Below, piece by piece: positions 1-8,520 of a DNA stretch of 64,000 nt (positions are counted from its first letter, which is position 1; each line of letters opens with the position of its first letter). A model generated the notes under the pieces. That model did not search any database, was not told the DNA's origin, and saw only the letters and a list, made by a program, of their open reading frames with translations. Both the position numbers and the translations under genes were made by a program. The DNA is taken from positions 43,664,759 to 43,728,758 of the forward strand of contig NC_087063.1 of assembly GCF_963678635.1 (NCBI RefSeq), in the 5' to 3' direction. Source of the DNA: Symsagittifera roscoffensis. Its lineage: Eukaryota > Xenacoelomorpha > Acoela > Convolutidae.

Positions 1-426
1 GCAAAACCCACTGATGTCACATATAAAATTACCGACTCAAACAAAAAAGAAATCGTTCAACATCGAAACAACCTACTACCCTATTACCCAAAAGAATACG
101 CACTCCGCGAATTAACTCAATTATATTCTTTCACAGGATTAAAAATCATTCAAAATGAACCACATCTGAAAAAAACAGAACAAAATGATAACCCCACCGA
201 AAATCAAAACACAAAACCAACCGCCACCAAAAACAATACACAAAACCATAAAGAATCCCCAAAACAAAGAAAAAATAGAAAAATGACCGAACAAATAATA
301 CCCCAAGAACAAATCGACAAATCAGAAAATAGAAAAACAACAAGACTCCGAAATCAACCACGTAAAAACTATAAAATATTCATCCCCCAATCTAAAATTT
401 TAAAGAAAGTGGAATTTAAAAAGTAA
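1..426 (+). CDS. Pol polyprotein C-terminus (integrase C-terminal domain), partial
   Basis: Frame 1 is open from base 1 to the TAA at 424-426, 141 residues, with the start outside the window. Residues ~7-30 hold the beta-strand plus HRNNLLPYYPKE signature typical of the integrase C-terminal (GPY/F-type) module of Ty3/gypsy-like Pol proteins. In the family this module binds DNA and ends Pol. The remaining ~100 residues are a Lys/Asn/Gln-rich, probably disordered tail ending with a basic TRLRNQPRKNY stretch, also common at the ends of gypsy Pol. The upstream protease, RT, RNase H and catalytic integrase core are not in the window. It is followed by the envelope cassette in the same orientation, so this is the 3' half of an LTR retroelement. 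The assignment to integrase is firm; the exact clade is not determinable from this tail. Confidence 0.8.
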   Translation, partial: AKPTDVTYKITDSNKKEIVQHRNNLLPYYPKEYALRELTQLYSFTGLKIIQNEPHLKKTEQNDNPTENQNTKPTATKNNTQNHKESPKQRKNRKMTEQIIPQEQIDKSENRKTTRLRNQPRKNYKIFIPQSKILKKVEFKK

Positions 427-1024
427 TTTTAAAATTATACTTCACTATCTTGAAACCTTTGAAACATTTTTCATTTACATTTTTCAAAATAACATGCTGA
501 CAAGTACGTAATAATTCTAGTTCAAAATAGACCAATAGGATTCATCCAATCCGTCACTTTCTCTAACTCAAACTAAGACCAATTAGACGAATCATATAGA
601 ACTCCAGGCACATATATAACTATAACTTTACGACCTCCAGGTCAAAAATAAGCAAACCACTCCAACTTGACAACTAAAATAAATATCACCATAATACCGT
701 ACCCCTCCCTTATCTAATAACCCAAAGATCAACAATATTTCCCCAACTCAGACCACGAATACCCCCAAAGCAAATTTGTTAACTTAGCCTAAAGTAACAA
801 AATGAACATTTTAATTAGCCTAAAGTATAAAAATCTCACCATACCCCGGATCATTTGACAAACAAAAATAAAGAAAAAGACGACCTCCCAGTCACCATGA
901 AAATTGCCCCCAACAATTTTTTACAAAACTCAACCCAATTGTCAAAAAACTAATAAATAATCCGACCACACTTGAAAATCGCCTCAAACAGCAAAAAATA
1001 TTCGACCAAGAGATCATTTCTTAA
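427..1024 (+). other. Pol-to-accessory-ORF spacer with two pairs of direct repeats
   Basis: About 600 bases with no open frame. Two short direct repeats are visible. One is a 13-mer TTAGCCTAAAGTA at 784-796 and 815-827. The other is a near-identical 15-mer starting ACGACCTCC at 630-644 and 880-894. The spacer lies between the end of Pol and the first small ORF, where env-carrying retroelements often keep splice acceptors; a CAG near 1000 (cctcaaacag) is a possible acceptor. Function is unknown. Confidence 0.4.
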
Positions 1025-1255
1025 ATGCTCTTCTCTCAATCAGTTACTCAAATACTCATAAATCTTAAACATTTTTTTACAATACTTGAAACCTTTATAA
1101 TATTTCTTTTTGATATACTTGAATCTTTTCTAATAATCCTAATCATTTTTTGTAACATTTTTTTAATTTTCTACACTATACTCGAACTATTCCTCCAACT
1201 TTCCAAAACCCTTGATTATATCCACAGGTACGATTCATATAACTTGTCTAAATGA
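1025..1255 (+). CDS. Small hydrophobic ORF, 76 residues, unknown function
   Basis: The frame from ATG 1025 to TGA 1253-1255 encodes a very hydrophobic peptide. Ile, Leu and Phe dominate residues ~15-60, enough for one or two membrane segments, followed by a short polar C-terminus. Its stop overlaps the next start in the tetranucleotide ATGA at 1252-1255. I recognise no family. It sits between Pol and the envelope-like gene, so a membrane accessory protein is conceivable. T-rich DNA on this strand inflates Phe/Leu/Ile content, so a chance ORF is a real alternative. The stop-start overlap, repeated later in the element, is the main reason to list it. Confidence 0.35.
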   Translation: MLFSQSVTQILINLKHFFTILETFIIFLFDILESFLIILIIFCNIFLIFYTILELFLQLSKTLDYIHRYDSYNLSK

Positions 1256-1440
1256 TACGAACAATTTTCAGTAGAACTGATATTTTTTTATTGTTTGTAA
1301 TTTTCATAGCATTCTTATCATCCCTCATTTTGACCATCTGTAAATGTATAAAGAAAGCAATCCTCACATTTGCCCTAGCAACAATCCTTCTAATTCTTTT
1401 TTTGGAAGAATATTATAATAAACACAAAATTTCTCACTAA
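1252..1440 (+). CDS. Small two-pass membrane ORF, 62 residues, unknown function
   Basis: ATG 1252 overlaps the previous stop (ATGA); TAA is at 1438-1440. The peptide has a basic N-terminus, a hydrophobic segment at ~11-31, a short Cys/Lys loop (CKCIKK), a second hydrophobic segment at ~37-52 and a charged tail. This is a plausible hairpin of two transmembrane helices, as seen in small viral membrane proteins, but I recognise no homologue. An open frame without an ATG follows after eight bases. Chance cannot be excluded at this length; the two clean hydrophobic blocks separated by a Lys-rich turn make it slightly better than the 76-residue ORF before it. Confidence 0.35.
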   Translation: MIRTIFSRTDIFLLFVIFIAFLSSLILTICKCIKKAILTFALATILLILFLEEYYNKHKISH

Positions 1441-1448
1441 AGTAATAA

Positions 1449-2582
1449 TTCAAAAAACCATCAAAAATTGCTACCCAACAGTCACAAAGTCAGTCTTCAC
1501 CGACATCATCCCAAGATAACCCAACACCATCTTCAATTACTCAAAATCCTCAAACATCTACACGAATTTCTTTCCAAGACAATCCATACACTTTTGAAGA
1601 ACGACACGCTCGTTTATCAGAACCACTAGAACCAGTTCAACGACAAGCACCTCTAAGCGAACCAACATATAACCTATACCCAACACTACCACAAAAACTA
1701 AGTAGAATAAGAAATCCTAGTCAAAACCAAAATACAGTCGAAATAAATAGACAAATTATACATCCTCGACGAAACAGAAATTTTCAAACCCCCCGAGTTC
1801 ATTTTGATATACCTCAATCCCCATCACAAAACACTCCAGAAAACCCCATTGGTATATTCCCAGAAACCCCTACGCTTCTTTCACAACGTAGCACCTCAAG
1901 CCTACCATCAGATTACTTAGGTTCAACACCAACATCTGAGCAAATACGTGAAAATCCTTTCAACCCCACAAACCAAACATCACGATTCCCATATTGGACT
2001 ACACATTCATTTACACAAGGTGAACCAAATTTAGTCAATGACCCCATAGATATTTCTACGGATACAACAACATCCTCATCACTACCAGAAACATTATCAC
2101 TACCATCAACACCATCAATAAGCCAGATTTCACCACCACCTTTTAACTTAAATTTTCCAAATAATCTCGACGCCAGATATCGAGAACAATCAACAACAAA
2201 TATTCCTTTAAGACTAGATTGGAATACATTTACAGCACCTCCACCATTATTTGGACAACATCAAGAAAGTAACCGCCTTCATAACTGGGCACTTAATAGA
2301 TTACAATATCGCCAAGATATTCACAACGATATCCGTGATCACAATATTCAAATACTCCAACAAAACAGTTTACAATTAAAGTTTGAAATCACAGTTAAAT
2401 TATATAATATTACCCAACATCCCTACCCATTAAACCCACCTAACATAACAGCTCAATCACTACCACCACCGTTTATAACTACTGAAGTAATATACAAATA
2501 CGACAGATATACCAAAAACACAATTGGCTACATTACATTTTATAATCCATACTCAGGATTATCATACACATGTATATTCTAA
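1449..2582 (+). CDS. 377-codon open frame without any ATG, Pro/Ser/Thr-rich N-part, unknown function
   Basis: Directly after tandem stops TAA TAA (1443-1448) a frame stays open to TAA at 2580-2582. I find no in-frame ATG in the 377 codons, so it would be missed by any ATG-based search. Residues ~1-230 are rich in Pro, Ser, Thr, Gln and Asn and look disordered. The last ~130 residues look folded, with alternating aromatic, charged and hydrophobic positions, and contain LDWNTF and IGYITFYNPY. It overlaps the glycoprotein start by 13 nt. A possible 3' splice site (ctacccaacag before TCAC, near 1480) would join it in phase to an upstream exon. Frameshift from the 62-residue ORF is ruled out because stops intervene. 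Long openness in stop-prone AT-rich DNA supports real coding. No family recognised. Confidence 0.6.
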   Translation, partial: FKKPSKIATQQSQSQSSPTSSQDNPTPSSITQNPQTSTRISFQDNPYTFEERHARLSEPLEPVQRQAPLSEPTYNLYPTLPQKLSRIRNPSQNQNTVEINRQIIHPRRNRNFQTPRVHFDIPQSPSQNTPENPIGIFPETPTLLSQRSTSSLPSDYLGSTPTSEQIRENPFNPTNQTSRFPYWTTHSFTQGEPNLVNDPIDISTDTTTSSSLPETLSLPSTPSISQISPPPFNLNFPNNLDARYREQSTTNIPLRLDWNTFTAPPPLFGQHQESNRLHNWALNRLQYRQDIHNDIRDHNIQILQQNSLQLKFEITVKLYNITQHPYPLNPPNITAQSLPPPFITTEVIYKYDRYTKNTIGYITFYNPYSGLSYTCIF

Positions 2583-5188
2583 AATTATTAATTTTTCTCC
2601 AACTCCTTTTTCTAGTAATCTCAAATCAAAACATAAACCCTTCTCCTCGTACAGGACCACAAGATTTATTAGTAACACATTACGATTGTGAAGAAAATGA
2701 ACAAAAAACACTACATAAATATGCAATAAATCAAGTATCACAATGTGAAACAGAACCACAAGCTATAGAAACCACAGATGTAATAGCAACACTCTATTCA
2801 AAAGCCCGAGCAACAACAGTTACAGGTTATAAATTCACAGCAACATTTTCCGAAAAGAAAGTACATTGTTCACAAGTCTCGAACGGAAACAAAAACCGAC
2901 TTGACCATGAATCATTCTATCAGAGTAATATAGAACGTCTTTTACATCTCAATCCCGACGATTGTAAAAATGAATTACTTAGACTAAACATCACACAAAA
3001 TAAAAACTCCGCAAGAAAGTTAGTTAATTTTCAAGTTTTTTCAGACTCAGTACATCAATCACAACTTGAAAGACACCAAGGACATATAAAACTAGACGAA
3101 AAATACCCGTATAACGGCGCACACGGACGATTAACCTATGACCTACACGATAAACATTGGATACCACACATTGGTATAAATGACCCATCAAACTGCAAAG
3201 CAGACACAAAAAATAAAGGATACCAAGAAATAATGTTTTTCGATTGGAAAATACAACTCGAAAAAATACAACTAACACGAGATTTATCAGATAATACAAT
3301 GATCTATCAAGGAATCCGATTACCTTGTAAAAATGATCAAGGTTATTGCGACCCTACAACGAGAACACAAGCAACAATTGTTTGGTTCCCCGAAGATACA
3401 TGTACAACATTTCAAGTAGCAAAAATACACGCTCGTATGATAAAATTTCACGAAAAATATTTTATACAATCAATTCCATATGAACAAGTCCATCCATCAC
3501 GAAAACTAAGTTCTAATTTTAGAAACATAGACAATATAGAAAATAAATTGACACGTTTTCAAATATATCAAGAAACAGAACTTGCATGTAAATACAGAAA
3601 CCCAATTCACAAAACACAATACTCCGAGATATTAGTTGAATACGAAAAAGGATTCGACATGACCACTGGAAAAGTAAAAATCGACCCATATGCCACAGGT
3701 CATCCTCTAAACGAAGGAACATCCTATATACCAGTTAATTTTGAAAAAAGCAACGGACAACCTGGTGGACATCTAAAACCCCATGACACCAGAAGCACAC
3801 GCTTACAAGAATTATCACTAATGAATACTACATATTTCGGTAATATCCACTATGATATTCATTTAGATATGAAACTAGATTATACAATTAGCCGAATTTT
3901 TCAAGAAATGTCACTCTCCGAATTAGAAACACTACACCAACTATGCGAATTAGAACGAACACAAATATTACAATCACTTGCACTAGCAGTATTAAAAATA
4001 CCCTATGCAGGATACTTATTATCTGGAAATAGATCAAATTTTCTAGACTATGAAGGAAACATCTTATGGTTTTATACTTGTACTAAAAAAGTATCACCAC
4101 TATACGTTTTTGAAGATAAACGATGTTATAAAAGAATCCCTATCTTTTATAAGAATAAAGTACATTTCGTGGATACACTTTCACGAAGAACCTATTTCTG
4201 GGATACCGCAGTCCCATGTGGATCAGAGAACAGCCACAATGTAGTACAACTAAACCCTGATGAAAATAAATATTATCTTCTCACTCCATATCCCACATTA
4301 ATGCAATCACTCAAAAAATTTTCACCAGAAAGCATTCGCGCTATTGCTCGAAACCCAAATATAGACTTACAATCAATAGGAATCTATTCAAAATCAGATA
4401 TTCAACATCACATTAGAACACAACAATTCCAAGAATTATTAACACAAATGGACACTATACAAAGACAATCAATAGACCAAAATTTACGCAAACTTGCAGA
4501 AACCGCAGGATTTGCCGATATCTACACGCAAGACTATAGCGGATATTTTAAAGACATTAAAGATTATATATATCTAAACGGTGAAAAATACCGTCCCCAA
4601 GATATATCACCAATTAACATTTTTAGCTTTGTTACACTCAAAAATGAGATCCTCGATTTTCTAGGATGGCCCTACTACATCTTAGAAAAATTGACTATTT
4701 TATACGCAATGTTTAACTTTATTGGATTTCTTTTCTCACTTTTAAAAGGAATCTACAACACATGTGCTATACACACACAAGTAAACAGACAAGCAAGCGT
4801 AGCACGCATACTCTTTGCAGGATTTTTTGGAATCTTTTCTACATCTATAAACAAAATTCTTTTAGACGCACAAATAAAAGAATATAACACAAAAATAGCA
4901 ACACGACAAAATACATACGACGAAGAACATAACAATGTAGACATAACGCCAACGGCACCACAATTACCAGCCCTACCAAATAACCATCCACTATCCCTAG
5001 TCCCACGAAATTTTCGAAATTTAGCCATCACACATAATCCAAATTTTCGACTCACCACATCACAAAGTCCCATCCAACATATAATGACACACCAGTCACA
5101 AGATGATAATACTTATGAACAAATTATTGAACAACCCCATACCACCGCTTTTCAGTCTCAAAATAATCATTTTTTTAGCCCACGATGA
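2570..5188 (+). CDS. Envelope-like glycoprotein, gB-like/class III, chuvirus-type, in an LTR retroelement
   Basis: 872 residues. A signal peptide (residues ~1-18, Leu-rich) precedes a Cys-containing ectodomain with several N-glycosylation sequons. A transmembrane segment lies at ~704-732 and a second hydrophobic stretch at ~744-763, followed by a ~110-residue polar, probably cytoplasmic tail. The segment at ~504-560 carries the pattern I associate with glycoproteins of chuviruses (Jingchuvirales) and captured relatives: Cys504, the CYKRIPIFY block at 519-527, FVDTLSR at 533-539 and Cys550, then a Tyr/Pro-rich stretch. A minimal RxxR at ~408-411 could be a protease site. Such proteins mediate membrane fusion; function here is inferred from family only. 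The frame is intact, so no break is seen. The start has a poor context (C at -3) and lies inside the end of the preceding ORF, fitting reinitiation or splicing. The match is pattern recognition, not a search result. Confidence 0.7.
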   Translation: MYILKLLIFLQLLFLVISNQNINPSPRTGPQDLLVTHYDCEENEQKTLHKYAINQVSQCETEPQAIETTDVIATLYSKARATTVTGYKFTATFSEKKVHCSQVSNGNKNRLDHESFYQSNIERLLHLNPDDCKNELLRLNITQNKNSARKLVNFQVFSDSVHQSQLERHQGHIKLDEKYPYNGAHGRLTYDLHDKHWIPHIGINDPSNCKADTKNKGYQEIMFFDWKIQLEKIQLTRDLSDNTMIYQGIRLPCKNDQGYCDPTTRTQATIVWFPEDTCTTFQVAKIHARMIKFHEKYFIQSIPYEQVHPSRKLSSNFRNIDNIENKLTRFQIYQETELACKYRNPIHKTQYSEILVEYEKGFDMTTGKVKIDPYATGHPLNEGTSYIPVNFEKSNGQPGGHLKPHDTRSTRLQELSLMNTTYFGNIHYDIHLDMKLDYTISRIFQEMSLSELETLHQLCELERTQILQSLALAVLKIPYAGYLLSGNRSNFLDYEGNILWFYTCTKKVSPLYVFEDKRCYKRIPIFYKNKVHFVDTLSRRTYFWDTAVPCGSENSHNVVQLNPDENKYYLLTPYPTLMQSLKKFSPESIRAIARNPNIDLQSIGIYSKSDIQHHIRTQQFQELLTQMDTIQRQSIDQNLRKLAETAGFADIYTQDYSGYFKDIKDYIYLNGEKYRPQDISPINIFSFVTLKNEILDFLGWPYYILEKLTILYAMFNFIGFLFSLLKGIYNTCAIHTQVNRQASVARILFAGFFGIFSTSINKILLDAQIKEYNTKIATRQNTYDEEHNNVDITPTAPQLPALPNNHPLSLVPRNFRNLAITHNPNFRLTTSQSPIQHIMTHQSQDDNTYEQIIEQPHTTAFQSQNNHFFSPR

Positions 5189-6990
5189 GCCGCCAACTTG
5201 GATCACTACACCGATCAAATTCCCACCCAACCAATCTTACCTCTCCAATCCCAATAATACCACTTTTTGCTTTTCCGCCACCCGATTTTCCATCTAGTAA
5301 TGTAACATCAGGCATGAATTCCGACACTAATTCACACATCTCAGTTCTATATTCCATCTCACAACTCAATAACCCGAATATTGAAACCCCCGATGAATTT
5401 GCCGACTCAGAACCATCCCCATCCAATAATTTTCATAACTCTTCTAATTTTTCTCAACCCCCTTTTCAACCCATATTATCCAATAACCCTGACCCCATTA
5501 CTCCCACACCCTCTTATGCTTCCCAAGTTACCCCAACCTACTCCTCATACCATTCTGACCAATCATCTCATTCTCCAGACACCCCCCGAATCTCCCCAGA
5601 GCTAGATAATTTTATTACCCTTCAACAACAACCCTACCACCTTAATACCCCAACCATAAACCAAATCTCCTCCACAATAAATTCATCCAACCCCCCTACC
5701 CCTACACCCTCTTCAAATTATACTGAATCATTAGCACCATCATCCACATCAACTGAATCTTCACTCAACACTAATAGAGCTTACCGCACTTTTAAAAGAA
5801 AGTTCCCCAACCATCCTTTCCCAGCAAAACCAGGAACAGCCCGTGAATACATCAACCATCCCAAGCATACTAACACAAAAGAATTTTTAGCCATCACCTT
5901 ACCCTCATTTCCACAATACACCTTAAACACCCCCCACGACACTAACGAAACACGCAACTTTGTAGATGAATACGTTTTAATGCCCACTCTCTCTTGGACC
6001 TCATATTATCATTTTACTAACCCTCTTTGCTTACCTTTATCTAACACTCACATCGATATAGAGCGAAATACGGACATGCTATATCGACTCACTACACCAC
6101 TAACCGCTAGACAATTTACTTACGTTGGATATAAAAAATCACTAAAAACACACACTGCACCTAGAGCTAACGAATATACACTCGAATACTATGATCACAA
6201 CATCATCAGAGCTAACCAAGATCAATTCTTAGACGACGATCGCTTCGCTAATCCACAAATTACTGAGAAATTTTTCATCAAGACACCATATATATTTACA
6301 CTAAACATCTTCGACCGAAAGTTTGATCACATTATTTCAGAAGCACTAACAGACACACAAGCATACGAAAGTTTTAAAGAACGCTTCCAAATATTTTCAC
6401 TAACCTTTCATTTTCTTGCACCACACGAAAGAGATCTTCACTGCTCACACGATATTATGTTGCGCACTAAACAAACCCACACATATAGTTATTATCGCTT
6501 CATCCAAAATCACTTTGACCTACACACACCCTCTAGACAACCACACCATCGTTTTCAATTCATTAATTCCAAATACACTTCACCATTTTTCCTAAATTTC
6601 ACATATTGTATTAAAGATACTAACCTCCATGGTATTCTTCGTAATTATGACCCCATAACCCAGATGTATATTTTCTGTCCCATCACCAAGACCTTCAACG
6701 CCGAAGAATCCCGACCCTTCCTTATCCCGCACGAGTTTGTACAACCTATAGAAATCCCAATTTTAGAATTCATCCACAACACTAAATTCAATCACAAATT
6801 ATATAATCTAATCCAAAACACACCTTATGAGTTTGCAGTTGGCACTGAAGAACTAACCACTATTAAGGCACTTCAATTGCTTTGGCCACTGCTTCAAACT
6901 AAAAATATCATCCGCATCTTAGCTAAACTACTAACAACTTCAGAACTAATTCACGATATCTTCCCCCACGGTTTTTTCCCTGACGACTAA
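5185..6990 (+). CDS. Unrecognised 601-residue protein downstream of the glycoprotein
   Basis: ATG 5185 overlaps the glycoprotein stop in an ATGA tetranucleotide (A at -3 favours this start); TAA is at 6988-6990. Residues 1-~210 are low-complexity, dominated by Pro, Ser, Thr and Asn. Residues ~210-601 look globular and rich in Phe, Tyr, His and Leu, with a Leu/Ile-rich C-terminal helix-like region (~565-590) ending in FPHGFFPDD. No signal peptide or convincing membrane segment is visible, so it is likely cytosolic or nuclear. I recognise no domain. Its place after env in an LTR retroelement is unusual: such elements normally end with env. The disordered-then-folded layout resembles the ATG-less ORF upstream, but I see no sequence similarity between them. 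The intact 601-codon frame strongly supports coding. Confidence 0.75.
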   Translation: MSRQLGSLHRSNSHPTNLTSPIPIIPLFAFPPPDFPSSNVTSGMNSDTNSHISVLYSISQLNNPNIETPDEFADSEPSPSNNFHNSSNFSQPPFQPILSNNPDPITPTPSYASQVTPTYSSYHSDQSSHSPDTPRISPELDNFITLQQQPYHLNTPTINQISSTINSSNPPTPTPSSNYTESLAPSSTSTESSLNTNRAYRTFKRKFPNHPFPAKPGTAREYINHPKHTNTKEFLAITLPSFPQYTLNTPHDTNETRNFVDEYVLMPTLSWTSYYHFTNPLCLPLSNTHIDIERNTDMLYRLTTPLTARQFTYVGYKKSLKTHTAPRANEYTLEYYDHNIIRANQDQFLDDDRFANPQITEKFFIKTPYIFTLNIFDRKFDHIISEALTDTQAYESFKERFQIFSLTFHFLAPHERDLHCSHDIMLRTKQTHTYSYYRFIQNHFDLHTPSRQPHHRFQFINSKYTSPFFLNFTYCIKDTNLHGILRNYDPITQMYIFCPITKTFNAEESRPFLIPHEFVQPIEIPILEFIHNTKFNHKLYNLIQNTPYEFAVGTEELTTIKALQLLWPLLQTKNIIRILAKLLTTSELIHDIFPHGFFPDD

Positions 6991-6993
6991 CAG

Positions 6994-7072
6994 GTAAGTA
7001 TGAATTAAATGAATATTACTAACTAATTGAAATATTAAAAAACTCACCATACTTTATCCATGTCTTCTTTAG
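6994..7072 (+). other. Probable 79-nt intron immediately after the last stop codon
   Basis: The stop at 6988-6990 is followed by CAG and then GTAAGTATG, a full-consensus 5' splice site at 6994. A TACTAAC branch-point-like sequence lies at 7017-7023. A pyrimidine-rich stretch ends in TAG at 7070-7072; a second AG at 7079-7080 would give an 87-nt intron. The junction lies 3 nt after the stop, where an exon junction does not usually trigger nonsense-mediated decay. An intron in retroelement genomic RNA must be retained for replication, so use would be partial or in subgenomic messages. Confidence 0.5.
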
Positions 7073-8496
7073 ATTTTTAGCCTTCATCCGACAATCACCT
7101 ACAAAAACCACAAAAGACAAATAAAAATCGCAAATTTCATCAAACAGATTTCAAAAATTCTATTAATCTCTTACACTTATAAATTTATAAATTTAATACC
7201 AATGCAATAAATTCATTTCTAAAATTTTCCCCACAAGCAGTAAATCTAATTATGATGAAAATTTGTAACTTAAAATTCCCCCATAACTAGCAGTAAATTT
7301 CCAAATTCTATGCAGTAAATTAATAAAATGCAAATGCAGTACTAACCTTTTGATATTCTCATTTATTCGCACAGAAATTCTATCCACACTCGCACAGCTC
7401 GCCCACGAAGAATTGTTTAAAATAATGAATTTCAGTTTCAAGTTTTCACACTCAACAACTCTAACATATAATAACATGTTTCAAACTTTCCTTTAACCCG
7501 GTTGGAAAGGAATCATATACTAAACAAAACTAACCAACGCAGCTTACTAAATACCACAAATCATAGAATAACAGCATGACTAAGAAAAGGAAACCAACGG
7601 TACCCAAACCGGATTAACCCAGTTTAAAACTGGATAATTTATTCTTTTGAAGACTATTATAAAGTCTAAGAAAGAAATAATAAAACACAAAAAAGTCGAA
7701 AGACAAACCCATACCACAAACAATTTGCTTTTTGGAAAAAGGACATAACCAACCAGACATAAGAAAAACCACAACAAACCCAACATAAAACGTTGTCACA
7801 TAACAGGACCCCTCACAAAAACCGCATGAAATCATACTCCCACTCCTGGCCTAACCCACCAGGAAGGACGTCCTGAGCATGCTCTATAGCCGGCCTAACC
7901 CACCGCGCTACATCCACGCTTTGTGACCACACCTCTATTTTTAATAAGAGCTACTCAAGTGTGAGTAACTCTTCAAAATAACCGAACTAAAACAAAAAGC
8001 TTTTGTGAAACAACTAACTAAAATCATAATTAAAAAATATTAAACTAATAAATGTTTTATAAAATGTAAATTACATTATGCAATACATAGATCAGAATAC
8101 AACACCAAGGACGAACATCTAAAGACAAAACGACCCCACTACACTCGAGAGAGAATGACCAACCACAATCGATATGCCACTCACAATCACAACTCAAAGG
8201 ATTTAGAGTACGACTTGACTTCGCAGAAAAGGACTTCATTGAACTAGACCAATGACCACCTCGATGTTCAAGTATACGTACAGATCCGAGTAACCAGGCA
8301 TCCCCTCCACGCACAATCTCCACGCCATTCCCAAACTAGATCAGACACAAAAGAAGTTCTCCACGCAGAACAGAAAAACCTGACATAGCCAACCATTCTG
8401 AAATCAGATTTGAGTTTGTTGCGAAGACTTAGTCGTTGTCACTAGAAGACACAACGTCTTATGTCTCTAACTCCAGCTTCCTGGAACTTCTTTAAC
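7073..8496 (+). other. Retroelement 3' untranslated region, no gene seen
   Basis: About 1.4 kb between the last ORF and the LTR with no convincing ORF on either strand; the longest antisense frames are short and lack family features. The + strand remains A/C-rich like the ORFs upstream, which supports belonging to the same element. A short stretch near 7495-7505 (aacccggttgg) and another near 7600-7632 (aaaccggattaacccag) repeat a CCGG/AACC motif. A pyrimidine-rich CAG near 8475 (tctctaactccag) is a further candidate splice acceptor for the donor at 6994. Confidence 0.4.
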
Positions 8497-8520
8497 AAAA
8501 AGGAAACAGAAGAAATAAGA
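8497..8520 (+). promoter_or_regulatory. Candidate polypurine tract
   Basis: A 24-base almost pure purine run (one C) lies just before TGTTCGCC at 8521. LTR retroelements prime plus-strand DNA from such a tract directly upstream of the 3' LTR, whose first bases are usually TG. If this is the tract, the LTR starts at 8521. Alignment with the second LTR copy instead suggests TGTA at 8587, so the boundary is not settled. Confidence 0.4.

Noticed and set aside
3024-5073. Antisense ORFs within the glycoprotein gene
   Set aside because: Shadows of the strongly A-biased coding strand; Phe/Leu/Val-rich without signals, and the sense frame is far longer and structured.
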